Assembly (NCBI GenBank): GCA_014529385.2
Contig: CM043968.1
Location: 4,638,001-4,702,000 of the forward strand
Length of the DNA stretch: 64,000 nt
Direction of reading: 5' to 3'
Source of the DNA: Adiantum capillus-veneris
Taxonomy: Eukaryota > Streptophyta > Polypodiopsida > Polypodiales > Pteridaceae
Shown here: positions 33,346-44,935 of the stretch, piece by piece
Position numbering within the stretch: the stretch's first letter is position 1
How the letters are laid out: each line of letters begins with the position of its first letter
The notes under the pieces: model-generated
Database searches by the model: none
What the model saw: only the letters and a program-made list of their open reading frames with translations
What the model was told of the DNA's origin: nothing
Translations under genes and position numbers: made by a program

Positions 33346-33493
33346 AGATTGGGAAAACAATTATATGTACTTGAAGCAAGTGGGATCAATAACAAGGGTT
33401 AATCTAAAAGATCACACTTATAAAGATGTCATGAAAACGCCCATACAAGAGTTCGATTTAGTCTCTTCGGGTAAAACTAAGCTTCCATCTTGA

Positions 33494-34495
33494 TTGAACA
33501 AAGACACTCCTATTTGGATGTGCGGAGCTTCAAAAAACGGGAGCTTAAAAAGAGAAGAATGTATCTTAGAAAGGGATTGCACAAACAAAGCCTATGTACC
33601 TGAACCCTTTCCAGAGCATTTGTTTGAGCCATTTGAATGGACTCAAATTTTAGCAACAATGGATGTATGTGTAAATACGTCTATGCCTACTCAATTTTGC
33701 AATGAGGACGGCTATGCCATAATTCCCATACAAATGATTTTAACCCTTTACATTGAAGAAAAAACTCATGAACCCAAAGACTTGATGAAAGCTCAACAAG
33801 TCTTTTTAGACCTCTACTATGATGCAACAGATGAGTTAGAAGAACATTCAACTACCTCGAATGATTTGGGGTCGGAAAAAGAAAATGTGAGAGTCAAACT
33901 GCTCATGAAAGGAGGGGAGGAAAAGTATATTGACTTTCCAAACCAGAAACCGAGAAGACAAAAATGATATAGATGAAAAAGAGACACCAGAAACGTGAAA
34001 GCTAGACATATGCCATCAGTCTTCAGTAGAACACAGTTCCTGATGTAGATAGATGCACACGATTGTGTCAAGGACAAAATCACAGGTAGATATCCTTTAG
34101 TCGAAGAACATGAAATGAAAAAAATATCGAGAAAAACAAGAAAGGAAACTCAAGAAAAACCTAAAAACCAGGGCAAATCTTAAACCATGACACGAGTTGA
34201 GCGGAAGAAGAAATATCAAGAGTTGAAAAAAGCTCTTAAGGAGATGTATACAATTGAAATGGAAACCACAGAAGAGGATGGTACAGATGTAATGAGTGTT
34301 CCATCCCATTACAAGAAATATACTCTCCAAGATCAAAAAATCATAGTCGAACAACCTGTCAGGGAACTACAAAAACAGGGCAAGTCCTATGAAGAACTTG
34401 AAAACACAAAAAAGATAGATCTACCAGGAGAAGAGCGTAGACCAGCCTACATTGCAAATGACCTTACAGAAGAAGAGAATAAGAGCTTTTCTTAA
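33494..34495 (+). pseudogene. Gypsy B linker between protease and RT
   Basis: Two plus-strand frames (33494-33967 and 34187-34495) contain the same linker as gypsy A, with MPTQFCNEDGYAIIPIQMI, LDLYYDATDELEEHS and KKYTLQDQKIIVEQPVREL. Conserved between copies but without a domain I recognise. It is the part of pol between protease and RT. Confidence 0.65.
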
Positions 34496-34518
34496 GCTTA
34501 CTGAGAGAATACCAAGAT

Positions 34519-35477
34519 ATGTTAGCTTGGTCATATAAGGATCTCAAGGGTGTTGATCCAGAAATCTGTCAACATACTATACCCATGAGAGACGATACAA
34601 AACCAAGTAGACAAAGACCATACACATATAATGAAACATTTTCCATGAAGATCAAAGAAGAGATTGAAAAGCTAAAGGGACCGAATTTATTTATGAAATT
34701 GAACACACGGATTGGGTGTCTCCAATTGTGGTAGTACCCAAGAAAAATGGAAAACTACGGGTGCGTGTCCACCTCAAGAAAGTGAATGCAGCTACCATTA
34801 GAGACAACTTTCCTCTTCCAATCACTGAGCATGTTCTAGAACGAGTTGCAGATAAAGAAGCGTACAGCTTTTTAGATAGCTTTTTGGGATACAATCAACT
34901 TTTGGTTGATCCAAAAGATCATCATAAAACTACCTTTGCAATGGAATGCGGTATTTTTGCCTATCGGGTTATGCCTTTTGGGTTAACTAATGCTCCTGCC
35001 ACCTTTCAAAGATTGATGAGCCATGATTTTAAAGAATACCTTAGGAAATTCTTGGAAGTATATATGGATGATCTATGTGTACATTCATCAATCCGGCCAG
35101 GCTGATCAGTTTGAACACCTCAAAAAAGTATTTGAAAAATGTAGAATTTATAGGATCTGCTTAAATCCTGAAAGTGCACATTTATGGGTAGAGAAGGAAA
35201 AATTATTGGACATATAGTGTCTAAAAATGGCATAGCTACTAATATGGACAAAATTCATGTTATTGTTGGTTTTCCTAGACCGACAACAGTCAAGGGGGTT
35301 CAAGACTTCATGGGACATTGTGGATATTACCGACAGTTCATTTACATATATGCTATAATTGCAAAACCCATGTATAGCTTGATTATACACTTTGAATGGA
35401 TTGATGAGTGTAAAGAATCTTTCATGAACCTTAAGCAAGCTCTCACATCAGCTCCAAAATTAAAAGCACCATATTGA
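34519..35477 (+). pseudogene. Gypsy B reverse transcriptase
   Basis: Best-preserved RT in the window. It shows VDPEICQHTIPMRDDTKPSR, then SPIVVVPKKNGKLRVRVHLK, FLDSFLGYNQLL (family: FLDGFSGYNQ), VMPFGLTNAPATFQRLMS and the catalytic YMDD at 35061-35072, followed by GKIIGHIVSKNGIAT. A +1/-1 shift near 34720 separates the first two frames and another follows the YMDD block near 35105. Reverse transcribes element RNA in the particle. Confidence 0.85.
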
Positions 35478-35900
35478 AATATGATATTCCACATACATGT
35501 AGATGCTTCCAATTTTGCCATCGGATGTATACTAGCTCAACCATGAGATGAGAAAATTGATTTTCCTATTTCTTATGCTAGCCGATATTTGAACATGGCG
35601 GAAAATAATTATACCACCACCGAAAGGGAAGGATTAGGAATGATCTATGCCGTAAAAAAGTATAGATATTACCTATTAGCAAACAAATTTGTATTCTTTG
35701 TGGACCACCAAGCCTTATTGTACTTGGTCAACAAGCCATGCAAAACATGAAGAATAGTGAGATGGTTCATCATTCATTTGGAATTTGATTTCACTGTAGT
35801 TGTAAAAAAGGGCACTACTCATCAAAGAGTAGATCATTTTTTGAGGATTGTTTCAGGAGAACCACCTAAAGGAGTAGACAATGATCTATCAGATGCATAT
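35478..35900 (+). pseudogene. Gypsy B RNase H
   Basis: FHIHVDASNFAIGCILAQP, then NYTTTEREGLGMIYAVKKY and FVFFVDHQALLYLVNKP give the three acidic catalytic positions (Asp in VDAS, Glu in TTERE, Asp in VDHQ). TGA at about 35544 and a stop after NKPCKT interrupt it. Confidence 0.8.
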
Positions 35901-35937
35901 TTTTTCTCTATTGAAATGACACCTCGATGGTAAAAAA

Positions 35938-36890
35938 ATATGGTATCGTTGATGACCATAGCTCAAGTGGATTCACAAATACCACTTCCAATTACAATTG
36001 GATTAATTGAGCAATTGTCTATGTATTAGTTACTAGCTGGAAGGTTATACAAAAGAAATCAAGATAAAATATTGATGTTATGCATTAATTCTGAGGAGAT
36101 AACCCAATACCTAAGTCAAGCACATATTACCATAGTAGGACTTCACTTTGTAGAAAACTAAACTATGCAATGGATCTTGAGACTTGGAGTATTTTGGACA
36201 ACTATGAGGAGTGATTTCATTCTTTTGTGAAATATTGTCCTCGATGTCAAAAACAAACACCCATACTTCATGTAACATTGTTCCAAATGTCACCTGTTCC
36301 AAAGTGGAGTAACTATCTAGTTACTTACTTATTGAGCCGAACATTTCTTGAGGATATGAGTAAACACCATCAAAGAGCAATTGAAACTGAAGCAAGAGAC
36401 TATGTTTTTATTGGAAACCAATTGGATCGGAGAGGTAAGGATCAACATTTGCATCTTTGTGCAAATGAAGACGAATATAATCCCATTATAGAACAAGCAC
36501 ATGTTGGATTAGCTGGAGGTCACTTTTCTAGCAAGACCATTGCAAGAGCAATCTTCATGGCAGGCATATGGTGGCCAATACTTTTTGCAGATGCCAAAGA
36601 ATATATTCAAAGGTGTGATGCTTGTCAAAAACGAGAAAAAATGCCAACCCGTATAGATAGCATGCCCTTAAGACCAATGATAGGTGCTAGAGCTTTCGCA
36701 AAATGGGGTATAGATTTTGTTGGGCCAGTACAACCACCTGCTTATAAAACTCAAGCTCAATATATCATTGTAGCTACGGACTATTTGACCAAGTGGGCCG
36801 AGGCTAAAGAAAATTAAAAGAATGATGCCAGAACCACCGCCACATTCATATATGAGTATGTGTTCACAAGATATGGATTGCCAGAGGCAA
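35938..36890 (+). pseudogene. Gypsy B integrase with two zinc-binding modules, truncated
   Basis: The first HHCC module is AHITIVGLHF...GVFWTTM...CPRCQ (36119-36250); the second is AHVGLAGGHF...GIWWPIL...CDACQ (36500-36640). DFVGPVQPPAYKTQAQYIIV and ATDYLTKWAEA are the start of the catalytic core. A TAA lies at 36815-36817. The core is cut after YVFTRYGLP and continues directly into ORF3 (EATAQGE), so the second Asp and the Glu of the DDE triad are absent. No other gypsy integrase that I know of has two complete zinc modules. Confidence 0.75.
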
Positions 36891-38290
36891 CAGCACAAGG
36901 AGAGACCCAGCAAGAACAAAGTGATATGTCTCCCAGACCATTGTCAACTGCTACGAAACAACACGACCACCCCATACCAAGCCCTCCACCATCACCAACA
37001 GTTAGACCCACTGAAGGAGAACAAAACAAGGAAAAAGAGCCTGGACCGCGAGAAGCAGCAAGACCTGAACAACAAGCAACAACCGAACAAACCAAAGCAA
37101 AGGAGCCAGAGCCGGAAAGGGCAGCAAGTCCTGAACCAGAGGAGGAAACAAGGTTTGAGCAAACAAAGGTACAAGAATCAGAAACCACACCGTCTACCAC
37201 CACCCAGCAGGAAACGGCCGAGACATCCACGAAGCCTCAAGAAGACAAAGCAGTAGAGACAAAATCACAGCCTCAAGGGCAGGAACAAACCTGGCCACTA
37301 CCACAAACAGTCTCCTCAACCCCACCAAAAGAATCACAAGACCCTGCTGAAACATCTAGGCAGCCCACAGAGCACGACGATTGGCAGACAAATGTTGAGG
37401 TAATTCTCCAAGTTAATGAATATGCAAAGCAAATGCAGGAAATGACAGAAAAAATGCGATCAACAGCACGTAGCCGTAGTGCTAAGGCTAAAGAGTTGGA
37501 AATGGTGATAGACGCTCTTCAAGGAGAGCTAGAGAACAGATTAAATGTTATCACCAATCTGCAAAAATAAGTCCAAGAGTTGAAAGCTGAAGTTGAACAA
37601 TACAGCTAGCCAGAGAAAAGCAGCAAAAGAAAATGGAAGAGCTAGGCGAACTTCTCATGAAGTTAATAGATGCCTGCAAGACCAAAGACGAATAGTTGAC
37701 AAAAGTTACCAACAAACTCTTAACTATAACTCTGTCAGTTCAAAAGATCCAAGTACAGCTAGACATAGAAAACACTTCACTACAATATTCAGAGCAGAGG
37801 ATCAACGATCAGGCAACCTTCTTGCGGATGATAAGAGAAAATCCCGTAGTTGCCTCGATCAAAGGTACAGACAAAGTGTATAAAGCACTGGAGAAAAAGA
37901 ATAAAGATCTCAAGCTAGAGCTAAAGCTAGAGCAGTCACAATGCAGAGACCTTGCGTTAATGCAGGTACAAAGAGAAGAAGAGCTGCTCAAGGAGATAGC
38001 ATAGCTAAAGAGAGTTAACCAGCTACTGGGAGATGGACAACAAGAGACACAAGAAGAAGCAGGTACATTAGAACAACCCCACATTGATATTCCCTCAGTC
38101 TCTTTCACTGAGATGGAAACACAGCCGGTAGAAGGGCTTGGGGGAGAAGAAGAATTTCAAGTACCATTAACAGATGCCAATCAAGTGCCGATTGTCCAGC
38201 TGTCAAAAGCTGAATAAGATGCACTTAAGGAGAAGGTTTCTCAGGAGACGTCAGATGAGCAGTGGAAGCAGCGATTGGGAGTTGAGAATT
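36891..38290 (+). pseudogene. Gypsy B ORF3 fragment (coiled-coil accessory protein)
   Basis: Starts mid-protein with EATAQGETQQEQSDMSPRP, the counterpart of EATAQGEAQHEQGDMTPRP in copy D (8620-8560). A low-complexity Glu/Gln/Pro/Thr region follows, then VNEYAKQMQEMTEKM and a long coiled coil (37420-38030). TAA at 37568-37570 and TAG at about 38001 interrupt it. EQWKQRLGVENSSF (38258-38300) parallels HEQWMQPSPPF of gypsy C, after which the LTR begins. The PSPPPSP and EPEPERAASP phrases are shared with copy D. Confidence 0.7.
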
Positions 38291-38304
38291 CTTCATTCTG
38301 TCAA

Positions 38305-38852
38305 TGTAGAGCTCTACGCATTGACGTAATCATTTCACAATATTTCGTAGCTTTTGGTGTCACCAACCCGCGGTCTAATTTCATCATAAGTAGGAATTTA
38401 TGCTTATAAATAAAAAACTAAGCATAGGCACGATATTGGGGCATCATTGCTAGGCATTTAGAGGCATTCTGGGTCGAAAACGACTATGTCAAAAATCCAC
38501 TGCTGTTTATAATTGTAATTTTTGCACTTGACCTAAAGTGGGATTTGAGACCATAAGCATGTGTGCTTAGGTCTTATAAACATGTCCTAGAAGTTTTGTG
38601 ACGATTGGATGTCATTTGATGCGGTAACGGATGTGGTTTGTTTGCCGATGAGCGATTGGCTTTTGGTGATTTCAGTCACTTGAGTGTAGCTTGAGTGAGA
38701 CGCGAGTTGTTTGTTGTTTTCCAAGAGATTGACAACCTCTTGTAGCCTCTATGCACTAGTCGAGTCACCTTCATCCCATGGATTGACTATTTAATCGTGG
38801 TTCTCGCTACGTCTGCAATAAGATAGGAGTGAGGTTAGACACACGTCCCACA
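38305..38852 (+). repeat. Partial 3' LTR of gypsy B
   Basis: Begins at the equivalent of gypsy A 26808 (TAGAGCTCTACGCATTGACG) and runs to CACGTCCCACA at 38852. About 550 of 909 bp are present. A degenerate palindrome is at about 38506-38529. Its right end interrupts the LINE-1 RT. Confidence 0.75.
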
Positions 38853-38856
38853 ACAT

Positions 38857-39654
38857 CTTCTAAAGTGTGTGCTAGAAGCACTACATCATTCGCATACAAT
38901 AAAAGCATGATTACCAAATTGCAAATAGTGACCTCTTCGATGCCTTCTTCTTGCATAAAGTCGAATACCATTTGTTCCAATTGATCAATACATGGACCAA
39001 AGAGAGTTGGTGACAACTAACATCCTTGTTTAACCCCAATAGTGCTTACAATTTTTTTTGAAATTCCTCCTCCCATGCGCAATTGACTTATCACCTTCTC
39101 ATAGATTTGAGAAACCGCAAGCATAAACTCACTTGGCACTTGGAGTTCTTCCATCCTTCTCCACAAATTGTTACATGGAATCATATCAAACGCTTTCTTA
39201 AAGTCCACAAAACAACAATACAATTGCTTGTCTTTCAACTGACTTTCCTCCATGAGAACATGAAGAGTAACAAGATGATCAATGGTGTTGTGGCATCAAC
39301 AAAAACCCGCTTTTACTTTGCATGCTTTTTATTCTCTTCAGCCCAATCACCGAATTTTATCTCCATTATGCACCCAAACAACTTTTTTTATAAGAGACCC
39401 AATCATTATAGTCCGGTGCTTGTTTACATTCTTTATATCCCCTCCTTATACAAATTCTTAACCCAATTAGTACTCCAATCATAAGGTATACCATGTTGAA
39501 GTGCAAAGTTGAACATATCACACATCCACTCATGGTTAAAATCTCCCATCCAGTTGATCATCTCCAGCTTGATACCTTGAAGATCTCCCGCTTTGCAAAT
39601 GGCCAACTTTTCAAGCCCATCGCATACATCCTCAATAGTAAAAAAAGAGGGCAT
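38857..39654 (-). pseudogene. LINE-1 reverse transcriptase
   Basis: Visible motifs: EDVCDGLEKLAICKAGDLQG (39620-39560), YCCFVDFKKAFDMI (39225-39185), STIGVKQGC followed by SPTLFGPCIDQLEQ, and YANDVVLLA at about 38896-38870. The catalytic YADD has become YAND. The domain copies LINE RNA at the nicked target. It ends at the inserted LTR. Confidence 0.8.
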
Positions 39655-39773
39655 ACATGGTAGTGAACCATAAAATGGTATTATTCAGCATTTGGTTGCT
39701 CATATAATTGCCTACAATATGTGTACATATCCACAAGACTCAAGTTACCAAAATTTTTGAACCCGCTTGCCCC

Positions 39774-40890
39774 TCAAGTTTCTCCAAAATCTTCCACATG
39801 CATGTGCCTTTTCTTGGATTGTTGCTTTACTTCCCATCTTCTTCTCTTCTTTTGAATCAATGCCTTATGTGTATGCAAATGACTTTGAAAGTTGTTTATC
39901 TCCATAGTTGCATCAAGCTTTATCAAGGACTTTCGAGCATCATGACATTCTTTATCAAACCACCTTTTGATACCATGGAGATGGTTTATGGCAAAGCATT
40001 CTTTGGTACAAGAACATATCACTTTCTTGAAAGCTTCCCGTTTAGTTTCCAATGGTACATCATATTGAAAATTTGTCATCCATAGCTCATACTCAACCAT
40101 TTCAATGTACATTGGTGTCCAGTTGAAATCCATATATAGTGATATCTTATCTTCCCTTTGGCTGAGATTATCATGCTTAGTTGCTTCTCCACATGCAAGG
40201 TCAATATATAAGGTCCGATGGTCTGATTTCGAGGTCCATTGCCCAAACATAGAACTCTTTATGTGATACATGATGGCTTTGGAGAGTAGAATATAGTCAA
40301 TCACAATATTCCCATTATGTTTTACACATGTGTAAAAGTAGCTATTCATAGTGATCCGGCTCTTTCTCATCCATGGAGGTACGATCATACAAGTGAACTT
40401 CCTTCAATTCCCTTGAAATGTATGGCATATCAAATTTTTGAGTATCATGTTGAGATAATTTTTTGCGAGCATTCATATCTCCAAATACAATAGCATTACC
40501 TTCGTCTTTGAAATAATCAATGTCCTCTTCTAAATCCAAAAATGGCTGATTTCTATCCTGTAATGGGAGAGAATGCAGCAACCGGCCACAAAAATGCCTG
40601 CTTTTTTGGTGTCATGATTTTCAGCCATACAAAACGTTTGTACTTGTCATCTTTCACAATTGATAAAAAATCTTTCAATCCTTACTTAACCATACATGTT
40701 ACCCCTTCTTGCCCTCTTTGTTGCTTGAGATTCTTTGACCACATCAATGAATGTATATTGTAATCCTCCAAGCCATTAATCCTTTGTGTATCATGCTCCC
40801 TAACAAGGAGTACAATATCGTCTTTGCTTGTTAGTTCACCAATGCCAACCCCCGCATTCCATGGGTATCACAATTCCAAAAGCAAATTTT
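39774..40890 (-). pseudogene. LINE-1 APE-type endonuclease
   Basis: WNCDTHGMRGL near 40880 fits the WN.rG start of LINE ORF2. NAIVFGDMNARKKLS (40500-40460) carries the GD.N motif, and KSDHRTLYIDL (40225-40195) the SDH catalytic motif. IDYILLSK lies between them. The frames are split near 40350-40390. It nicks target DNA to prime reverse transcription. Confidence 0.75.
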
Positions 40891-40929
40891 CAATTGTAAA
40901 TCGGCCTCATAGGTCGCTTATCCCAATTT

Positions 40930-41854
40930 GCTCAAGCAACTTGCCTCCTCCTTGGGCACATTTTCTTTCGTGAGAGATCTCCTTGTTTTTCTTATTCTTT
41001 TCCTCATATGCCTTGCGACGCATATTTTGTTGCTTATTAGTGCGATTTTCACATACAAAACATTTTGTATCCCTCAAATAGATCCAACTATTATCATGGA
41101 TAATCTTTCATTTGGTCTCATCCGGCATGGTGCATACAATTGGCCGTTCTCCTGAGTGAGGAGCTTCTTGCTTACCCACTCTCTGTGCTCCATAGACCAT
41201 AACTCTGGACATGCCAAAGTGGGTTTTGAAGAAATCTTTGATAACAATGGCAAGAGAAGGAGGTGTCTCTAACTTCTCTTCGGGAATTCCACGAATAACA
41301 ATGTTCTTGGAACGTCTCTCTCATTCCTTCAACTTCTCCACATCCACATTCTCAACATTCTTTGTTTGAGCCATAGCTTGCATGAGAGAGGACCACATAC
41401 ATCAGTCCAAAACTTGTTTGTGCATACATTTTTCATGTCATATACATCCCAACTTATGGGCTCAAATTTCTCCTCTTTCAATACATGGTCATGCTCTACT
41501 TTGCACATGCACTCCTTCAAAGCATTCAAGTCCACAAGAGAGCGTTTACATTCCTTGACTTCCTCTTCATGTGCATCAAACGTGTTGTTTGCATCTCAGG
41601 TGTCATGTTGAGATTCTCGTCTCAACCACAAGAACCCTTAGTGTGCCATTCTCCATTGCAAGTACCCATAAGTCTTCACCTTGTTTGTTTACGGTCTCTT
41701 GGAATGATACCAAGTACGCCATGATCATGGTTTTCGATGTCGTTGGTTGAGTGGTTGTGCTGCTATCTCCACACTTAAGAGATTTTGGATCATTTTCTAC
41801 AGTGGTTGTGGACCTTACTGAAGAAGAAGAACCCTTGCGTGTGCCAGAAGACAT
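40930..41854 (-). pseudogene. LINE-1 ORF1 (RNA-binding protein)
   Basis: ATG at 41854-41852 opens a Ser/Thr-rich frame. Downstream pieces include NIVIRGIPEEKLE (about 41310), YGAQRVGKQEAPHSGERPIV and FVCENRTNKQQNMRRKAYEE, the usual order of a LINE ORF1 RRM-like domain followed by its C-terminal domain. Frame changes occur near 41600 and 41330. Directly upstream is a (GA)n tract. Confidence 0.65.
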
Positions 41855-41931
41855 TGTATGTAAAATAAGAGACGAAAGTCAACTTTCCTGAACCTGTTCA
41901 CTTCAGAAATGCTTTTACAGAAACGCCTTTC

Positions 41932-41933
<2 letters not shown>

Positions 41934-41990
<57 letters not shown>
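41934..41990. repeat. (GA)28 microsatellite
   Basis: Uninterrupted AG/GA dinucleotide repeat of about 57 bp at the 5' end of LINE-1. Confidence 0.95.
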
Positions 41991-41992
<2 letters not shown>

Positions 41993-42239
41993 TGGGAATG
42001 CCATGTATTGAGAGCAGCATGTAGAGAAATAGATTTTTTCATCATGCAGGTACCGCGATCTAGCTAGGAGAGGGAGTTAATTGGGGTGCAGAGTGTCCAA
42101 AGTGGGATAGACAGACACATTTATTGCTTGATTTAATGGGAAAATGGAGGAGCCATTCTAGGTGAATTTTGTGCATCAGGAGTGAGCTAGAGTGAGCGGC
42201 ATCGGGTTGGAAAGGAGAAGCAAGCAACTTGCTGTCTTT

Positions 42240-42720
42240 GGGACTTGGGAATGCTGCCAATGAGCTATTGGACAGTCAGGCTGGAGAGGCTGCGTAGAGC
42301 GCCCAGCGCTTGGGCAGTGGCCCAGTGAGAAAGTTTTGGGAGATGTTGAAGAGGGAGAGGGCGGTGCAGAGTGACAAGGAATCTGGGATAGAGCCAGAGA
42401 AATTGTTTGGGAAAATGTCAAATGAGGCGAGCGAGGAGGTGGTGCCGTTGCAGAGAGTTGTGATGGCCATCGTGCAGAGAAGAGTCGATGCATTACACAC
42501 CCATCCAGAGCCCGTTGGCGATGTTGTGGCATGACACAGAGGTGTTCCATGATCTCAAAGAGCCCAACGGGTGGGCAATGATATGGTAGCGGAAGATGAA
42601 CAGAGCCCCCGCTGTCGGATGCCGTGCGAGAAGGAGATGTGTGTGCCACAAGGGGAGACACAGAGAATTGGAGTCTCGCATGCATGGCACGGACCTAGCT
42701 GTGGCGGACTAGTTCAACTT
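42240..42720 (-). pseudogene. LRR receptor-like kinase, N-terminal fragment
   Basis: The minus strand shows GSLRSWNTSVSC and GLWMGV, the shape of the LRR N-terminal cap (L.SWN....C.W.GV.C). Then SLASFDIFPNNFSGSIPDSL and ISQNFLTGPLPK form two leucine-rich repeats (LxxLxxLxLxxNxLxGxIP). Three frames are needed, so it is a dead fragment, and no kinase or membrane segment is seen. It is the only trace of an ordinary plant host gene that I can name here. Confidence 0.5.
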
Positions 42721-43900
42721 AGATTGCTAGAGGAGAGTGTGTCTCTATTTGCTAGATCTTGCAAAGGTACACATATCTTGTTTTCTCTCCCTGGCAATGC
42801 AGTTTGGCATAGTAAGTGCCTTGTTTGTGTCTCTGTCTTGCCGTGTCTATAGGGAATGCCTCCAATGCAATGGAAACGTGCTTAGGTGTGTATTCTCTCA
42901 TTGAATAGGAGAGCCGATGAAGGAGATGGCAAGTGAGCTTTGCGTGCAAGTTGATTGGACACATTACATGCCAAAGCGCGAGCAAACAATCCTCCTTGAG
43001 GTCGAGGGACGGAGATGGACACGAGAAGGTGTGGAGGTGGAGGAATGGCTATGATTGAGGGTGCAGACATTGCGTGACAATGGGACTTTTGCTTTTGAAA
43101 TTGTTAAGAAATATGGAATCTTGCAACGTAATTTATTAATGGATTCAATAATGTGTGTTTTAATTTTGAATGTGTGTGGGAGACTCAGAGTCGCGTTTTA
43201 TGTAATTTCACACAAGAAAAGAGGATGCTTCGAGTAGAGTAGACATTGGATCTCAACACTCTCTCCTTTTTAATACACTCTACGCTTTAACTACATTGAG
43301 TTCTTTATTTTGGTACATCAAGAAATGCCTTTTATTTTGAAGGAAACTTTGAATCAATGACATGTAGGGCATGCGGATATGTAGAGCTATATGCAAAGGC
43401 GGAGTTGCCTCTAAGGATTTTTGAGGAACATAGATAGCCACACATTGGAGTGTAGGAGAATATAGTCAATGGGTATGCATTTGGTCGTAGCAATGATATA
43501 GAAGGAGATGAAGCTCAATCATATATCACCCAAAAACCTCCGCACATTATCCTCCTTTCGCCCTCTTTACACAGCTTCTTATGCAATTGCAGCAAGCAGC
43601 AAGGTGGCAGCGCACTAAGCAAGGGTAAAGGATGGGTGGTAGCGGGCTAGGCAAGCACAAGAGGAGATTGAGCGAGAACTTAGCAAGGGCAAAGTACGGG
43701 TGGCAGCGGGCTGGGCAAGTACTAAGGTTTACGCAGGTAGCAATAGGATGTTGACGTGGTACGGAGGGTTAGGTATGCAACAGGGAGGGTCTACCTCACG
43801 AAAACAACACAACACAAGGAGGATTTGATTGTTAGCCAATCTTATCTATCCATACAAGTAGTATTGCTTACACACACTAATTTTCCTTTGTGACAACAAG
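42721..43900. other. Intergenic stretch, one half of a dispersed ~200-bp repeat
   Basis: 43145-43350 matches 46418-46618 in the same orientation (shared phrases ACACAAGAAAAGAxGATGCT and TTTGGTACATCAAGAAATGC). A short repetitive text GGGCAAGxACxAAGG/GCAGCGGGCT occurs at 43600-43730. No coding frame is convincing. Confidence 0.5.
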
Positions 43901-43960
43901 ATTTGCAAGAAGGGGGGAGAGAGAGAGCGACTTTGTATGCACACTTGCTCCATCCTACAC

Positions 43961-43986
43961 ACACACACACACACATACACATACCT

Positions 43987-44031
<45 letters not shown>

Positions 44032-44113
44032 ACATGCAATCAGACTTGCAAAGGCACGTGTCACGCTCTACGAGATGAATCGAAGCATGTATTAAAAGCT
44101 GGGTCAAGAGAAT

Positions 44114-44151
<38 letters not shown>
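43961..44151. repeat. (CA)n and (GA)n microsatellites
   Basis: (CA)n at 43961-43978, (GA)n at 43990-44030 and again at 44117-44151. Confidence 0.9.
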
Positions 44152-44156
<5 letters not shown>

Positions 44157-44259
44157 GAGAGTCCAATTCATTAGCCTCTATTAGCTGTTGCCCGCTCTTT
44201 TGCCATAGATTTTATTGCAACCACCTTATATTCCCAGGTCCCTAAACTTCTCAACACTT

Positions 44260-44472
44260 CTTTTTTTTTTATAGAGAGAGAGTAGGAACTTGAAATTACA
44301 ACGCACACACCCGACTCCGTGAGGTGGAGCATCGCAGCCGGTTAAGGGTGGCCAACCCATCATATGGACCATGGGAACAGCCCCTAAGGGTTTCATGTCA
44401 CACGAGCTGTCAAGGAGGTTTGAACCCAAGACCTTAGACACAAGAGGCTCTTGCTCTATCAACTAAGCTAGT
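44260..44472 (-). mobile_element. tRNA-derived SINE, 213 bp, complete
   Basis: On the minus strand the element starts ACTAGCTTAGTTGATAGAGC, containing a Pol III A box (TAGCTTAGTTG, 44470-44460), and has a B box (GGTTCAAACC, 44426-44417) 34 bp further. The tRNA-like head is followed by a ~140-bp body and a 3' run of ten A after CTCTCTCTAT. Both ends are bordered by the direct repeat AAGTGTTGAGA (44249-44259 and 44473-44483 on the minus strand), an 11-bp target duplication typical of LINE-mediated insertion. It encodes no protein and depends on a partner LINE. The tRNA of origin is uncertain. Confidence 0.75.
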
Positions 44473-44507
44473 TCTCAACACTTGCTTGCTCGCATTGCAA
44501 CGACAAC

Positions 44508-44508
<1 letters not shown>

Positions 44509-44565
<57 letters not shown>

Positions 44566-44775
44566 CTACGCTAGGGATTATGTGACTAAGTGTGTGTGAG
44601 AGAGATTATAGCATCTTGCTTATTGTTGTCGAGATGATGAGCTGTAATTACTATCGTATACGAGGCGAGGTAGTGACTTGGGATGCATGATGGCATAGGT
44701 GGTGCGGGCCAAGCTGGTGTGCGTGGGTCTATGTGTCCGCTCGTTGTCTACTATGAATGTAGGTTACAGTGTTGT

Positions 44776-44830
<55 letters not shown>

Positions 44831-44879
44831 AGAAGAAGAAGAGTATTTTAACGTCGTAGGAAACTATCCCAAGAGATCT

Positions 44880-44933
<54 letters not shown>
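44509..44933. repeat. Three long (GA)n microsatellites
   Basis: 44509-44564, 44778-44827 (then a short GAA run to 44843) and 44880-44933. They produce Ser-Leu or Arg-Glu open frames that are not genes. Confidence 0.95.

Positions 44934-44935
<2 letters not shown>

Larger units (their letters stand above)
27172..38852 (+). mobile_element. Gypsy B, Ty3/gypsy retrotransposon with internal deletions
   Basis: Plus-strand order: partial 5' LTR, PBS-like site, palindrome-bearing leader, gag, protease, RT, RNase H, integrase, part of ORF3, partial 3' LTR. It is the same family as gypsy A and forms a head-to-head inverted repeat with it. A deletion joins mid-integrase to mid-ORF3 at about 36889. Another removes the ORF3 C-terminus, polypurine tract and the first part of the 3' LTR (about 38300). 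The 3' LTR ends inside LINE-1. Confidence 0.85.
38853..41854 (-). mobile_element. LINE-1, non-LTR retrotransposon, 3'-truncated
   Basis: Minus-strand order ORF1 (41854-about 40930), endonuclease (about 40890-39774), RT (39654-38857). The element is cut by the gypsy B 3' LTR inside the RT just after the catalytic motif, so its 3' end is missing. Frameshifts and stops are frequent. The RT resembles the FVDFKKAFD type, distinct from LINE-2. Confidence 0.8.

Noticed and set aside
44400-44472. A functional tRNA gene on the minus strand
   Set aside because: A and B boxes are present but the acceptor stem does not pair, and the sequence continues into a SINE body with an A tail and target duplication.
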